Of a stretch of DNA of 22,160 bases, positions 11,658 through 22,160 are shown one piece after another. The position numbers and the translations under genes are program-made. The notes beneath the pieces are model-generated. The model was not told where the DNA came from. It did not search any database and saw nothing but the letters and a program-made list of their open reading frames with translations. Positions within the stretch are counted from its first letter, which is position 1. The number at the start of each line of letters is the position of its first letter. This DNA comes from Basidiobolus ranarum (Eukaryota; Basidiobolomycota; Basidiobolomycetes; Basidiobolales). The stretch spans positions 1-22,160 of the forward strand of contig JASJQH010007067.1 of assembly GCA_040143965.1 (NCBI GenBank). Reading direction: 5' to 3'.

Positions 11658-12982
11658 TGCAGGCGACCACATTCCATAAACCGAATACGCATGTATCCAA
11701 ATAGAGTAGTTTTCACTTGAACCTGTTGTGCTTCTAAACCACATAATCTCGGAATTGGCAATTCTTGGAGAACAGCTTTGACACATATAAAGAATTTTGG
11801 TGTCAGGTACCTCTCAAGTGCTATTCAAAGTGAATTAGAGGTTGAATTTCTGCTAGTTCTACTCTATGCGAATATTCGATCGTATCATGCACTGGTATAG
11901 ACGCTTGTATTCCTTGAAGAGAAGAATACGGACATCGCTGCATAAATTACTGCTGCTGACGACAAAATCGACTAATTTCATCTTTAAATAGAACTCATGT
12001 ATGCATTGTATAATCGGTGGGGCCAACATCGATGCGGAAGTCCGAGGTCCAAAAAACAAGAGTATCACCGAAGTATGACCTCCAATGCTTGGTGTCTATA
12101 AAACAACCAGACGCAAAATATCCATACTAACCAACGTGTAACAGAGTATGCTAACCTGGGCTTCTTATTTTCTTGGACCATGTTCGGCATGCAGAGTGCA
12201 TAATTCTCTAGATCACTACCGGATCACTTATGGTAGCTATGGTAAATATGAGTGACACCAAGCAGGGAAGAGAATGATGTTTCTATCAGGAATTGGATTT
12301 CTAGTCTCAACTACATTCTTGTTTCCAATATGCTACTCGGAACAATACACGATCCGGATCTATTATTCGAATCCACCCACCTCCTCTTTTGATGAGATTG
12401 CATTACATGATTGTGATAGAATCGCGCTATGCAAATTTAGATGGTCCAATGCAGAGCAAGTGACTCTTCATGTTTTCGTTTGAACTATTCAGGTCATTGC
12501 CGGTGTACCAATAATGGCCAAATAAAAGGAAACGCTATTCAATGTTTGTCGTTTTCGTATAACCGATGGTTACACGGAAATTTGTTTTGATTTGTCCTTT
12601 TCCTCGAAATTGCTTTCGTATGTGGACATGTCTCTGTGCTATAATGAATTCAAGTGTTACAAAAATGCGATTATATTATTAGGGATCTTATATGAAACAT
12701 CACTTAACCTGACAACTAGGCCGTAAAGTGGCGATTTAGTATACCACACTCACATATATATTCGCTCGAGGCCGTCTCAATTGATTATTATACCAAATTA
12801 AGGGTTGCTGTGGACCATGTTAATGAGAACAGTCAGCGATATAAATGTGTCAATTACTTAAATGCTATGCAGGAACTCCCTAAGTTTGATGCGTATTTTT
12901 AATCTTCACTTTTTCGGTACTTGCAATTTTGTTCACATAGGCCCTTTAATTGTCCTTTCCTCTGCTTTAGTGTCGACCTTAA

Positions 12983-13032
12983 CTCTTCTCTCTTCATCTC
13001 TTCTTTTCTCTTCCCCCTTCCTCTCCACTCCG
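12983..13032 (+). promoter_or_regulatory. Pyrimidine-rich promoter tract of the ankyrin gene
   Basis: This stretch is almost entirely C and T on the coding strand, about 130-180 bp before the ankyrin-gene ATG, and a second CT-rich run follows at 13085-13135. CT-rich blocks near start sites are common in promoters of filamentous fungi. No clear TATA box was recognised. Confidence 0.5.
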
Positions 13033-13160
13033 CACCTTTCAAGTAGACTTATTCAATAAGCACTTCTATCAATATCCCTTAATTTCTAGTCTTTTCTCTT
13101 TTTCTATATTTCAAAGTCCCCGTCTCTGTACCTTTAGGTGTCATTTTCAATTCGGGTGCA

Positions 13161-16100
13161 ATGGCCGCACCGCTACCTGCAATGAATCTCTCGCGAGCTG
13201 CGACAACAAACGATATACACTCGGCACGTTTTTTGCTCGATGCCGGCCATTATCCCAACGAACATATATCATGGAATGTCGGATCCACTGTATCCCCCAT
13301 TTTATTCGTAGAAAACGAGGATCGTATGAATGATGGCGATTGTGGCTTTTATCAGTCCACACCACTCAATATCGCAGTATTCAGCGGACATGAACAAATG
13401 GTAGATTTGCTATTGGAAAGTGGAGCTGATCCTACACTTAAGGATAGCCTTGGCCGGTAATTTCTGATTCTCGGCTTGAGTGAGATTTTCAATTGGTCAT
13501 TAACTTTTGTACTCCCACTCCAATTTATAGGAACGCTCTAACTTGTGCAATATATGGAATTGATACTATGGAAGTTACTTCTGAAAATATCACCCAAGCC
13601 TCCTTCACACATCCAAGCCACTTGGCCATTCTACGTAAATTAATACCCACATTCAAGGCTTCTTACCTAAACGAACCTTGTCCCACTTTGAATGGGATTA
13701 CACCTCTTTGCCTAGCAAGTTACTTGGGTAAATACAAAGTCGTATTGGCGCTAATTGAAGAGGGTAAGGCTGACGTGGATTCTCCCGATTCCAATGGTGC
13801 AACCCCATTGATGTATGCAGGTAAATATCTAAATCTCTAGCCTGTATTCATGATGAAACCATCAAAGTAACGTTTTCTCTTTAGCTCGCGATGGTCATTC
13901 GAATATCGTACAGCTATTATTAGAATTCGGGGCTAGACCAGATTTAGTAGATTGCAATGCCTGGAGTTCGTTACAGTATGCGAGAGGATTTCCAGAGATC
14001 ACCATTTTACTTGAAGAAAATCTTCGACAGTCTAGACAAAATGTTCAGGTAATTTTCAAGTTAATTCATTACACACGTTAAGTGATACAATATAGTGATA
14101 CAAGAATTTGAACAGAAAAATCTATCTCTTTCTCATCATTTATCGGGGATTACAGCGGTTGTGTATCCAAACTTCCTTGGTAGACTTGCATCCCTGCTTT
14201 CGGACCTTCCATCTCCTAGAGTAGCCACCTTTTCCGAGTCAGATCAATGTGAGGACAAGGCAGTGGAGATATATGTAAGTAATAGAGAACGCATGGAAGC
14301 CATTAAGCGTAATGATCATTTAAGACTAGAGTCCCTTCTATTTTCATCGAACGGGAATACCTCATTTTTGGCCGACAATTCTATCAACCAACCTGACTCC
14401 AAATCAGGTTCAACTTTATTACATCACACAGCCAGGGTACGCCCTGTTCCTTCTCTGGAGAATATCGTATTACTTTATCAAGCTGGTGCAGATATCAACG
14501 CGCAAACATATGATGGGAGAACGGTGATTCATCATTTGTGTCGTTTTAAGAGAGCGAAGAGCAGGCGCCCTTCATCACTTCCTCTGCCCGACTCTAATGA
14601 ACATAAGGAGGGGAAGTCAGTTACTGCCGAGGAAATTCATGGTGAGCAGATTGCAAATTGTGCTGATCTGTTAATTCGTTTGGGTGCCTTGATAAATATC
14701 AAAGATAGATTAGGGAATACCCCTATTCATTACGCCGTACAAGCTGAAGACCGATTGGAACTTGTGAAAACGCTAGTTAAAGCTGGTGCTGATCTCAATA
14801 TCCGAAATAACAACGGGAAAACACCAGCCGAATGCGCCACTGATTACTGTACGCGAAAGATGTTATGGGAGGTAAATCCGCCCATGACAAAGCTGGAGAC
14901 AAATTTGATTCCCTTACATGGCTATCGTGTGGATAGTGGAAACGATATTTCTCCATTAGAAGTAAAAGATTCACTACTCAACTTGAAGAGATCTTCCGTC
15001 ATGACTTTAAGTGTCGGTTCTAACAGAAATAACTTTGCAGAATCTGACGCAAATCTTCGTCGTTGGAATTCCACACGAACCATCAAAGGAAATAAGAAAC
15101 ATTTTTCTTTGTCGGTGATTTCTAAAATGCTCCGGGAGAATGGAAAGAAGCAAGGCTCTGTTGTCTCTCAACGAGATTCACGCGGCTCTTTGGGGGTTAG
15201 TTTCCCAGAGAGTGATAGAAGCGACGCGTCCGATGAGGAGCTTGAAGACCCAGTGTACGTTGGTGAAGGTATTATGTCGCCACGGGCAGCTATTCAAGCT
15301 AAACAACAAAACCGTATATCTCCAAGGATCAACGATTATAAGCGAGCTTCATCAATATCTTTGCTAACACGGATATGGAAGGATCAAAATAACGGAGAGG
15401 GCCAAAAGTCAAAACGAGCAAGTAGGACGGTCACCATAATGGAGGAGCATCCCAATACAACTCCAAACATTAGAGTGTCAAGTTTGTCTTCCTCTTCGAG
15501 TAGTAACCCTACTTTTATCGTTACTAATTCCGATCAAGATGATAAGCTTTCAATTATCACTGATGCGTCCTCAATAACTAGTGAATCTAGCGAAGAGTTC
15601 ACCACCTCAACGAACGAGAAGTCTAGAAGTTTGTATGTTAAACCTATTGAATCAATCTCATCATGTGACGTTTATGATGTGTCTGAGACAGTCCAATATC
15701 CAAATTGTAGAGCCAGCCAGGTCATTCCTCTTAGCACCTCGGATCTCAAACCTGTGTATATGCATGACGTGAATAGCATGTCTATTTCTTGTCCAGATTT
15801 CAAGACACACCATAGTATGAGCCAAGATCTTTCGGTGTCCTTTAAAACGGAGGGAAAGTCTTCGATCTCCGAGAAAAGGTCTCGCCCGAATTCAATTCTG
15901 CATGTATCTGACGAGATTGAGATTCAATTCCATCAAGTGATCAAAGATTTTAGAACATTTGATAGTTCTGTGTCTTCCTCGATTGAGGGGACGCTACAGT
16001 TAATCGCCGAGCATATACTTCTTCCTTCTCCAAAGACCCTACAACTGGCAGAAAATGGATCAGAAACAGCATCACCGCAGCAGCATTACATGATAAACTT

Positions 16101-19089
16101 CGAGAAATTGATTCGGATTCAAGATGTGATAAATTATTTCCACCCTGACCTTGAACAGATGTCACAACATCTGGTCTCAATTGCTCAACAGTATCACATT
16201 GTCATAGATGCTCATCGATCCATCATTGAAGGTTACGAAGTAGAATGGACAAGTATTATATCCGCATGGGAACAGGATATCTCAAAGATCAATGAATTAG
16301 AGAGCTCAAATCAAGGAATTCGAGGTGAACTCGAATCTATTGAAACGGAGGCCAGAAAATTGCTAAGTGAACTGGAACTATCCCGGGAGAAGAAGCTCCG
16401 TCATCTAGCTAAAGAATTAGTCCCAGACCTTTTAGAACCAGAGCAATTATCACTATCTCCTATACTTGATACCACCACTACACCCAGAAGACGCTCTAAT
16501 TCCATATTTTCGGATTCCCCCTCAGAGATCATCGAAAAGTTGGCATCGAAAGTTTGCAATTTGGAACGTGAGCTTGAGAGTCGAAACAAAAAAGACAAAG
16601 AGCGCGAGCTTTTGATTTGTGAATTTGCTAAAATCTTGGAGAATAACGTTAAAGAGGCAGAGTTCGATTTGATCAAACAATGCAAAGAAAAGCGTTCTAA
16701 TGCGAATTCTCGAAGTGGTAGTCCTTGTGAGAGTCCAAAATCTCCCAGATCAAATGAGAAAGAAGATTCGTTAGTGCAAATTTTGCGACGACAGCTTGAC
16801 ATCAAAGATCGCCAGATTCAGCAGTTGAAGAGGGCTAATGAATCCCTCAAAAGCAAGTTGACTAATGGGGAATCAAGTCCGACGAGCTCAAAAGAAGACA
16901 AAACTGGAGCACTGGAAGAGACAAGTTTAAGTACTCCTCCTAAGCAATCTATCGTGGATGTAGAGCCAGAATCAGTTTCTTCTGTCGAAGTACCAGCTGA
17001 GTGTAGTCGTTTGGAGGTCGAGCTTCGTTATGTAATTGGCAATCTGAAAGAAATAGAGATGCAAATTCGTGAAACTGACAGCAAACTTCATCGCGTTGTT
17101 ACAAGCAAGCGCTGGATTTATCACAAATCTTTGGCTTTAGATCAACGTGGTTTAAACAATGCCTACTCTTCGAATGAATTATCACTGGAAGACTCGGATA
17201 CTGAGAGTTTACCGAATTTAATGGAACAGGCCAACATGCTCTGTGCAGAACATGATCAGATTATTGCTGATCGTAGAGGATTGGAAAAGGAAAAGCTGAG
17301 TGTTATTCGTCGCATGAATCAGTTGCGAACCAGAATAAAAGAACTCCTTCGTAGGGAAATAACGGAGACTAATGAGACTCCACAAAAATCATTTTCATCC
17401 GAAATCTCGATGAACAATGAACACCAAGAAGCTTATGAGGGTGTATTACCTCAAGTGACTGAATCGAAACTATCCATTCAATCTGTGGAGTCATTGATCT
17501 TTAGTCTGCAAATCACTCTCACTCATCAACTTCGCATTCTTAGCTCCGGTTTGACTTCCTCTAGACTTCAAATCGCCTCTGCAAAAGGTGAATTGCCATC
17601 TCTAGTAGCACAGGCTAAGAGATTTGTTCATGAACTGAATGCCACAAAGGAACAACTTGGTGCAATTGGTACTACTATTGAGATGGTTCTCGCAAATCGC
17701 AAACTTCTCTTACGACATTATGGTGAAATAGGAGTTGAGTTGAACAGAATTGTGAGCTCAGCTTATTTGCACAAGAGTCAGCGCTCTAGTTTCGCGGACA
17801 ATAACGATCACAATGGTGTGTTGGTACCTTTACCAAAACTGGATGAATGGCTACAAAACTATCAGAGTGGACATCAACCTAGCTGGGCCTCGAGTCAAGA
17901 TATTGAGGAACTTGGACTGATCTATGCTTCTTTCTGGAGCTCTCTTGAAACCGCTCGTGAGGAAAAGTCCTTACTTCAGAGAAAATATACCCAAATAGAA
18001 AATGTCTTGCTTCGCGAAAGAAAGTTGCTTGATTCTAGTGGCATGGAAAGTGAAAGTGGTCTACTAGGTATTTCAAAGATTTTGAACAAAATTCGCAATC
18101 GAGAGGAATTATGGCAAAGTACGAAAACGGTGAACACAAATCCGACTCCATCTGTACAAAAGAAAAGGCAGGGCGGGATTATACCTAGATCGACTTCGAA
18201 TGATGACTTTGGCTCTATTATCTCAACTCAGTTGTCGGCTTCACCATTACGGATTCAATCTGGTTCGCAAGCACCACTCCAAAACTTTAAAATCCCACCT
18301 TTCAATGCCAACAAACTATCCAGGTCTTCATTGTTTCTTGATTTGCAACCAGCTATAAAGGTACATTTGTATGTATTTATTTTAATGTACGATGCATTGA
18401 TATTGATGTACTTTAATCATTGACAGAAATCTCGCTCCTCTTGCCCAGACCTTCGCCTACTTGTAAAGCAATCGCTTAGTACGACTACAGCTATGCCCGA
18501 TCGCAAATACTCCACACCAATCCTGAAGACGAAAAATGGAAATGTCAAGCCATTACGCCGCAGAGCTCATTCCATTGACGGCAGTATCAGGCCAACTATA
18601 CCAAAAACGACACCACGTCGACCTCAGACATCCAACAATTCGCCAATACTTGATTTGAGTAAAAAGAAACTTACTCCCCTCAAAGGACCTGAACGCAGAA
18701 ATCCAGTCAGGTCAGTTAGTGCCTCGCCCGAAATCCGTACATTAAGGAAAATTGCATCTTCCGCCTCATTGCTGAATAGATCTCCTGGGACTCGTTCAGT
18801 CACCAATCCATCGGCACTGGGTCTAAATGGGTTTTCCAAAACTGAAAACAGAGGAGGTAGTCGTACTGATTTGTTGCAGCAAAAACTCACGATCCTTTCA
18901 CAACTACGCAAAGAGATGGACATTCTTGAGAGAGTGAATTCATCTGCAACAACATCCACACCCAACAATAATTCGCAAGAAGAGGAGAAGCGACGATTCC
19001 AAGCTATATTACGTAAGAAACGGGAATATATTCTACGCTTGAAAGACCTCACCAAAGAATGTCAAGTAGCCTTAAATTCATCCTGCTAA
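13161..19089 (+). CDS. Giant ankyrin-repeat / coiled-coil protein (5 exons)
   Basis: I do not recognise the named family. Exons are 13161-13456, 13531-13820, 13885-14048, 14116-18360 and 18427-19089, giving 1885 residues. The N-terminal third holds ankyrin repeats: STPLNIAVFSGHEQMVDLLL (66-85), GITPLCLASYLGKYKVVLAL (about 154-173), ATPLMYAARDGHSNIVQLLL (189-208), STLLHHTAR (about 348) and GNTPIHYAV (about 450), ending near 505. Residues ~505-910 are Ser/Thr-rich and look disordered. Coiled-coil segments follow around 960-1030, 1055-1110, 1134-1165, 1216-1250, 1283-1332 and 1520-1556. The C-terminal ~220 residues are basic and Ser/Pro-rich (RRRAHSIDG) and end in a last helix. No transmembrane segment, signal peptide or catalytic motif is seen. 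The architecture suggests a scaffold, perhaps cytoskeletal; that is inference. The third intron uses GAACAG at 14115, because the nearer TATAG at 14095 would give an immediate stop. The start context is weak (G at -3), and Met8 is an alternative. Confidence 0.85.
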
Positions 19090-20150
19090 AATGGACGAAC
19101 CTCTGTGCGATTACATCTTGTTCTCTACCGACAGAACCCCCTAATGTGTTGGAAGGCAATCTGTTTCTGACAACTGTATAATACTTGCTGACGGAGCAAT
19201 ATTAGCTTTCACTTGTTACAATATCTTTAAATGGCACAATTGAACTGGAGCTCTTTATATATACAAAATCCACTTTCTTTAAACTTCGAAAAACTCTGAT
19301 TCAGTTGGTTTGTAAATATCTTTACCGAAGCACTCGTGAACTCTTATTGTTTACTAATTTTCAGCCGTTGTAATTAACCATTCTACTTTAATATTGTTCT
19401 TATCTTTTTACTTTCTCGACCACCTACAAAAAACCTTTTGATATGTTGTAATGGAATGGGAGTTTTGAAATCTCTTAACCTTAACGTAATTTTCGTTTAT
19501 CTCCTGCGATGTACTGTAATTCAACTTCAACCAAGCTTGTTCGAGATCTTAAGAAATATTTGTATACATATCGTTTATGTTGTGTGATTTTTTTTACCAT
19601 TATCAAGCGAGTAGAAAGCGCTCTTTCCATAGGTGGGTACTTTTAAAATACAGGAATGATGTTACCTCGTTACATTTCATTCTAAAGATTCCCAAATAAG
19701 GAGAAAATAAGAGCTTGATGCATCACGTACACAGACTGTTGTCAACAATTAGTTTTAGAAGCCAATATGTCGAGTAACATATGAATGACCGGTTCATTCA
19801 CGTAGTACACCAGGGATTTACATGCAAGCTATCTTCCAATGAACGAAAGAAGATATACTCTAGCACATTTTGATTTCAACAAGAGCACAAGTATGCTTAC
19901 CAAGCAAATCCAAAGAAAAGAGTTGGTAAATAGGTGAGTAACCTTAATATCTTACAGCATGAAAGTAGTACAGATAATATAGATCTTATCGAAGGAATTC
20001 TATGTAATGTGTGACTCAATATGATTCTAAGATTGAACGGATTTAATTAAATTCTTGTAATGTGTGGAGGATTTACCCCATATTAAAATAACGAATATAT
20101 CATAGCTTTGAAATTCCGACATCAATTAATGGATTGTAGAGTAAAGGAAC

Positions 20151-20171
20151 ATTATTGTTACCTACAATAAT
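20151..20171. other. Perfect 8-bp AT-rich hairpin
   Basis: ATTATTGT (20151-20158) and ACAATAAT (20164-20171) are exact complements around TACCT. In a spacer this AT-rich, an arm of this length may be chance. Confidence 0.35.
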
Positions 20172-20908
20172 CCTAGAGATGGTATATATTTCATCAGGAA
20201 TAACTAAAGTCACCTAATATTCTTTACACTCGATTGATAGTGTACAATGAGGTTCAAAAATTTTGTTATCAGTGAGATGGAGTGTAATTCAATCAATCAT
20301 AACATTATAGATGTTAAAGTGTTTTGTGAGTTTGTTGGAAGTGATTTGGAGAACTAAAAGAATTGGTAGTTTTGATTTATTGAATTAAAAGTTGATATCT
20401 ATAGCTTTACCAAGATGTAAGCAAATAAACACTTAAAATGTGTTAAGGAAGGTCCCAGGAACATGTGTGCAAAGTTTGGGGCTTCTAGCACAAGTTTGAA
20501 AAATCTAGATATCTGAGAACTTCTAAGTTGGTGTCTTCCTCTTGAGAATAGCAGGTGATATCTTTGTAGAATATGGAATTACTAAATACTAAGCTATATA
20601 TGACTATATAGATATTTAAGTAATGCTAATTTCAACCATAGAAAGGTAAAATTTGATAATTTCAGTGACCATAATGAAATGATATAGGTAAGTATTACAA
20701 ATTAATATACAAGAAACAAGATTCATGTAGTAGATAAGATTCAAAATCAAGTAAAACAATGTTGGAACGTGAATTGTATACAATTTCATGATAATAAAAA
20801 TTTAAATAAATTCAAAATAATTTGGTTGGGTTCAGGATTTTCAGTGTGTGTGTAAGATCATGTTGTTTTGAAAGTATTCACATTGGAAATTCTCATCTTA
20901 ACCCATTG

Positions 20909-20979
20909 ACCCCGTGGTGGAATCGAACCACCATCCTCCTGCTCTCAGGTTGAGTACAAGTCTACTACCATACAAGGGT
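20909..20979 (-). pseudogene. tRNA-like fragment / tRNA pseudogene
   Basis: On the minus strand a 71-nt segment ends like a tRNA. It has a perfect T arm (GGTGG, loop TTCGATT, CCACC) carrying the exact Pol III B-box GGTTCGATTCC (20919-20929), followed by a 7-nt acceptor strand ACGGGGT. The 5' half does not fold properly. Only about five acceptor pairs form (ACCCT against the GGGGT end, one of them a wobble), no D stem is clear and the anticodon stem is broken. A GAG triplet with a preceding T sits where an anticodon would be. No T4 Pol III terminator appears within about 50 nt downstream. I read it as a decayed tRNA gene or a tRNA-derived repeat fragment; a divergent functional tRNA is less likely. 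Confidence 0.45.
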
Positions 20980-21159
20980 GATTGTATTTTAGAGAAAATA
21001 TTTTATATTATGACCAGATAGAATTTAGGCAAAAAAAAATCAACATCAACATTTCGTAAAGTACTGATACTTTTAAGCCAAAAATAATAAAAAAAAGTTG
21101 GAACCTAACCATTGATTTACTATTATCCAGTGACTAGTAATGCTTCCAAAAGTTTGAAC

Positions 21160-22160
21160 ATGTCAGAAACCGACTTTACCAAAGCCATTTCACTTACTAC
21201 TTGTAGTTCACTTCATAAAGAATTTTCTAAAGAAAATAAGAATGACCAAGACAGATATATATTAGAAGGACAAATAGTTCATTCACGTAAACTCAGTAAG
21301 AAGTTATTTTTCTTTGATTTAAGAGTTACCGAAGAAAACTCCGTTTATGAGTGTTGTAAAAAAATCGAGTGTATCACACGATATGATGAAGTAAGTTTAG
21401 CTGAAGTGGATATCTTATGGCGTTCTTTTAAACTTGGGGATAAAGTGAGGATATTTGGTCAATTTGAACAGTTGGAGAAGGTACCCACTATGGAGCATAG
21501 TCAGTATTTATTTCACGCCAAGAGGATTGAGGTGACTTTAAGATGGAACCCTGAAGTTCCTTTCGTACCTGAGAGACCAGTTCGTGAAGTTACCAGTAAA
21601 AAAAGACTTACACAGGAGGAAGAACAACCAGCTCCTATAGAGAAAGGTGTTTGTAAATATTGGATCAATACTGGTAATTGTCAAGTCTTAAATTGTCCTT
21701 ACCAACATCCAACGAGTCCCGAAGAGTTATCCAGGATACGTAAAGAATGGGTTACTGAGGTAACTATTTTTTTTAAAACTTCGCTTGCATGCTACTGAAA
21801 TACTCATGACCATATAATTACTTAATAGCGAGTTCAAACTAGACGTAAATTAAATATTTCCGAGGAAGATCCGCATTCCAATGAACAGAAACAATCTCAT
21901 AGACTTCGAGCCAAACATTTCGTAGATTGGTTAATAAAAAAGTATTCTATTGAGTACTTAAATTCCGGTGAAGGTGTTTTGGATGTAGCAGGTGGAAGAG
22001 GGGACATTTCTTTCGAATTACATACCAAACGTGGTATTAAAGCCACTTTGATCGAACCTAGAGAGATGAAACTAAGTAAACCCCAACGAAAGTTCCTCAA
22101 ACAGACAAGTACATTTCAAGGGAATGTCCAGGGTACTCTATGTAAGCAAGTCCGCTCTAT
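21160..22160 (+). CDS. OB-fold / CCCH zinc finger / AdoMet methyltransferase protein (3' end outside window)
   Basis: The product probably binds and methylates RNA; the substrate is unknown. Exon 1 is 21160-21759 (200 codons) and exon 2 starts at 21829 and runs past the window, separated by a 69-nt phase-0 intron (GTAACT...AATAG). Residues about 33-125 resemble the tRNA-anticodon type OB-fold (ILEGQIVHSRKLSKKLFFFD, then GDKVRIFGQF). A CCCH finger follows: Cys165, Cys174, Cys179, His183 (CX8CX4CX3H). After a charged linker come RLRAKHFVDWLIKKY and the AdoMet-binding motif I, GVLDVAGGRGDISFEL (249-264), then ATLIEPREMKL, whose Glu276 is placed to bind the AdoMet ribose. The start is the first ATG of the frame (context GAACATGT); the frame extends 16 codons upstream without an ATG. 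A GTAAGC at 22142 could begin another intron, so the last residues are uncertain. I recall similar methyltransferases in other fungi and protists, but no established function. Confidence 0.8.

Larger units (their letters stand above)
9385..13160. other. Large gene-poor spacer
   Basis: These 3.8 kb separate two genes whose starts face away from each other (RSA1 minus, ankyrin gene plus). The frames near 10105-10350, 10460-10642, 11859-12068 and 12274-12483 are 60-81 codons with no family motif, and no pair of them joins through plausible introns into a recognisable protein. Contents noted are short repeats and a hairpin (listed separately) and a pyrimidine-rich promoter zone at the right end. 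A noncoding RNA or a fast-evolving gene cannot be ruled out. Confidence 0.5.
19090..21159. other. AT-rich spacer
   Basis: These 2.1 kb contain no credible protein frame. The left part should hold the ankyrin-gene 3' UTR and the right end the promoter of the methyltransferase gene. The spacer has a hairpin at 20151-20171 and a tRNA-like segment at 20909-20979 on the minus strand; nothing else was recognised. Confidence 0.6.

Noticed and set aside
12274-12483. 69-codon frame with a hydrophobic N terminus resembling a small secreted protein.
   Set aside because: The signal-like stretch alone is weak evidence; no mature domain, no cysteine pattern and no neighbouring exon was found.
14095-14115. 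GTG at 14095 as the start of a separate gene encoding the large coiled-coil protein.
   Set aside because: The ankyrin repeats continue on both sides, and splicing 14048 to 14116 joins the frames without a stop, so one gene explains both parts better than a non-ATG start.
15950-16805. Antisense frames of 76 and 134 codons within the ankyrin gene.
   Set aside because: They are opposite-strand shadows of a long coding exon with clear coiled-coil periodicity on the plus strand.

Overview
The window is nuclear DNA of a fungus. It carries six protein genes, all typical of fungi or eukaryotes in general, and five of the six are split. The introns are short and uniform: I place 15, each 55-80 nt long and GT-AG bounded. 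The proteins (a fungal Cdc37, an Rsa1/NUFIP1, a mitochondrial EF-Ts, a fungal-type phosphoglucose isomerase), the AT-rich spacers and the loose packing (about 52% coding, spacers up to 3.8 kb) suggest an early-diverging filamentous lineage (Zoopagomycota or Mucoromycota) more than a compact yeast or a typical ascomycete. The lineage is inference. I see no virus-like element, transposon ORF, CRISPR array or rRNA.

Layout. 1-1396: spacer with small repeats. 1397-2580 (-): mitochondrial elongation factor Ts, 2 exons. A 263-bp shared promoter gap separates it from the divergent Hsp90 co-chaperone Cdc37 at 2844-4055 (+), 4 exons. 4056-5699: spacer with several short repeats. 5700-7382 (+): intronless, codon-optimised glucose-6-phosphate isomerase, convergent with 7739-9384 (-), a 7-exon Rsa1/NUFIP1-type box C/D snoRNP assembly factor. 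9385-13160: the largest spacer, with no credible gene. 13161-19089 (+): a 5-exon, 1885-residue ankyrin/coiled-coil protein I cannot assign to a named family. 19090-21159: AT-rich spacer with a tRNA-like fragment on the minus strand. 21160 to the window end (+): the 5' part of a protein joining an OB-fold, a CCCH zinc finger and an AdoMet methyltransferase domain.

The genes do not form a pathway. Two concern protein and RNP assembly (Cdc37 with Hsp90; Rsa1/NUFIP1, whose family works with the Hsp90-R2TP machinery), one is mitochondrial translation, one is glycolysis. The two least understood genes are the giant ankyrin protein and the OB-CCCH-methyltransferase protein. The latter is the best candidate for poorly described biology: its parts point to methylation of RNA, but substrate and pathway cannot be read from sequence.

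Exon boundaries were worked out by hand from frame continuity, splice consensus and family conservation; no transcript or database evidence was available.
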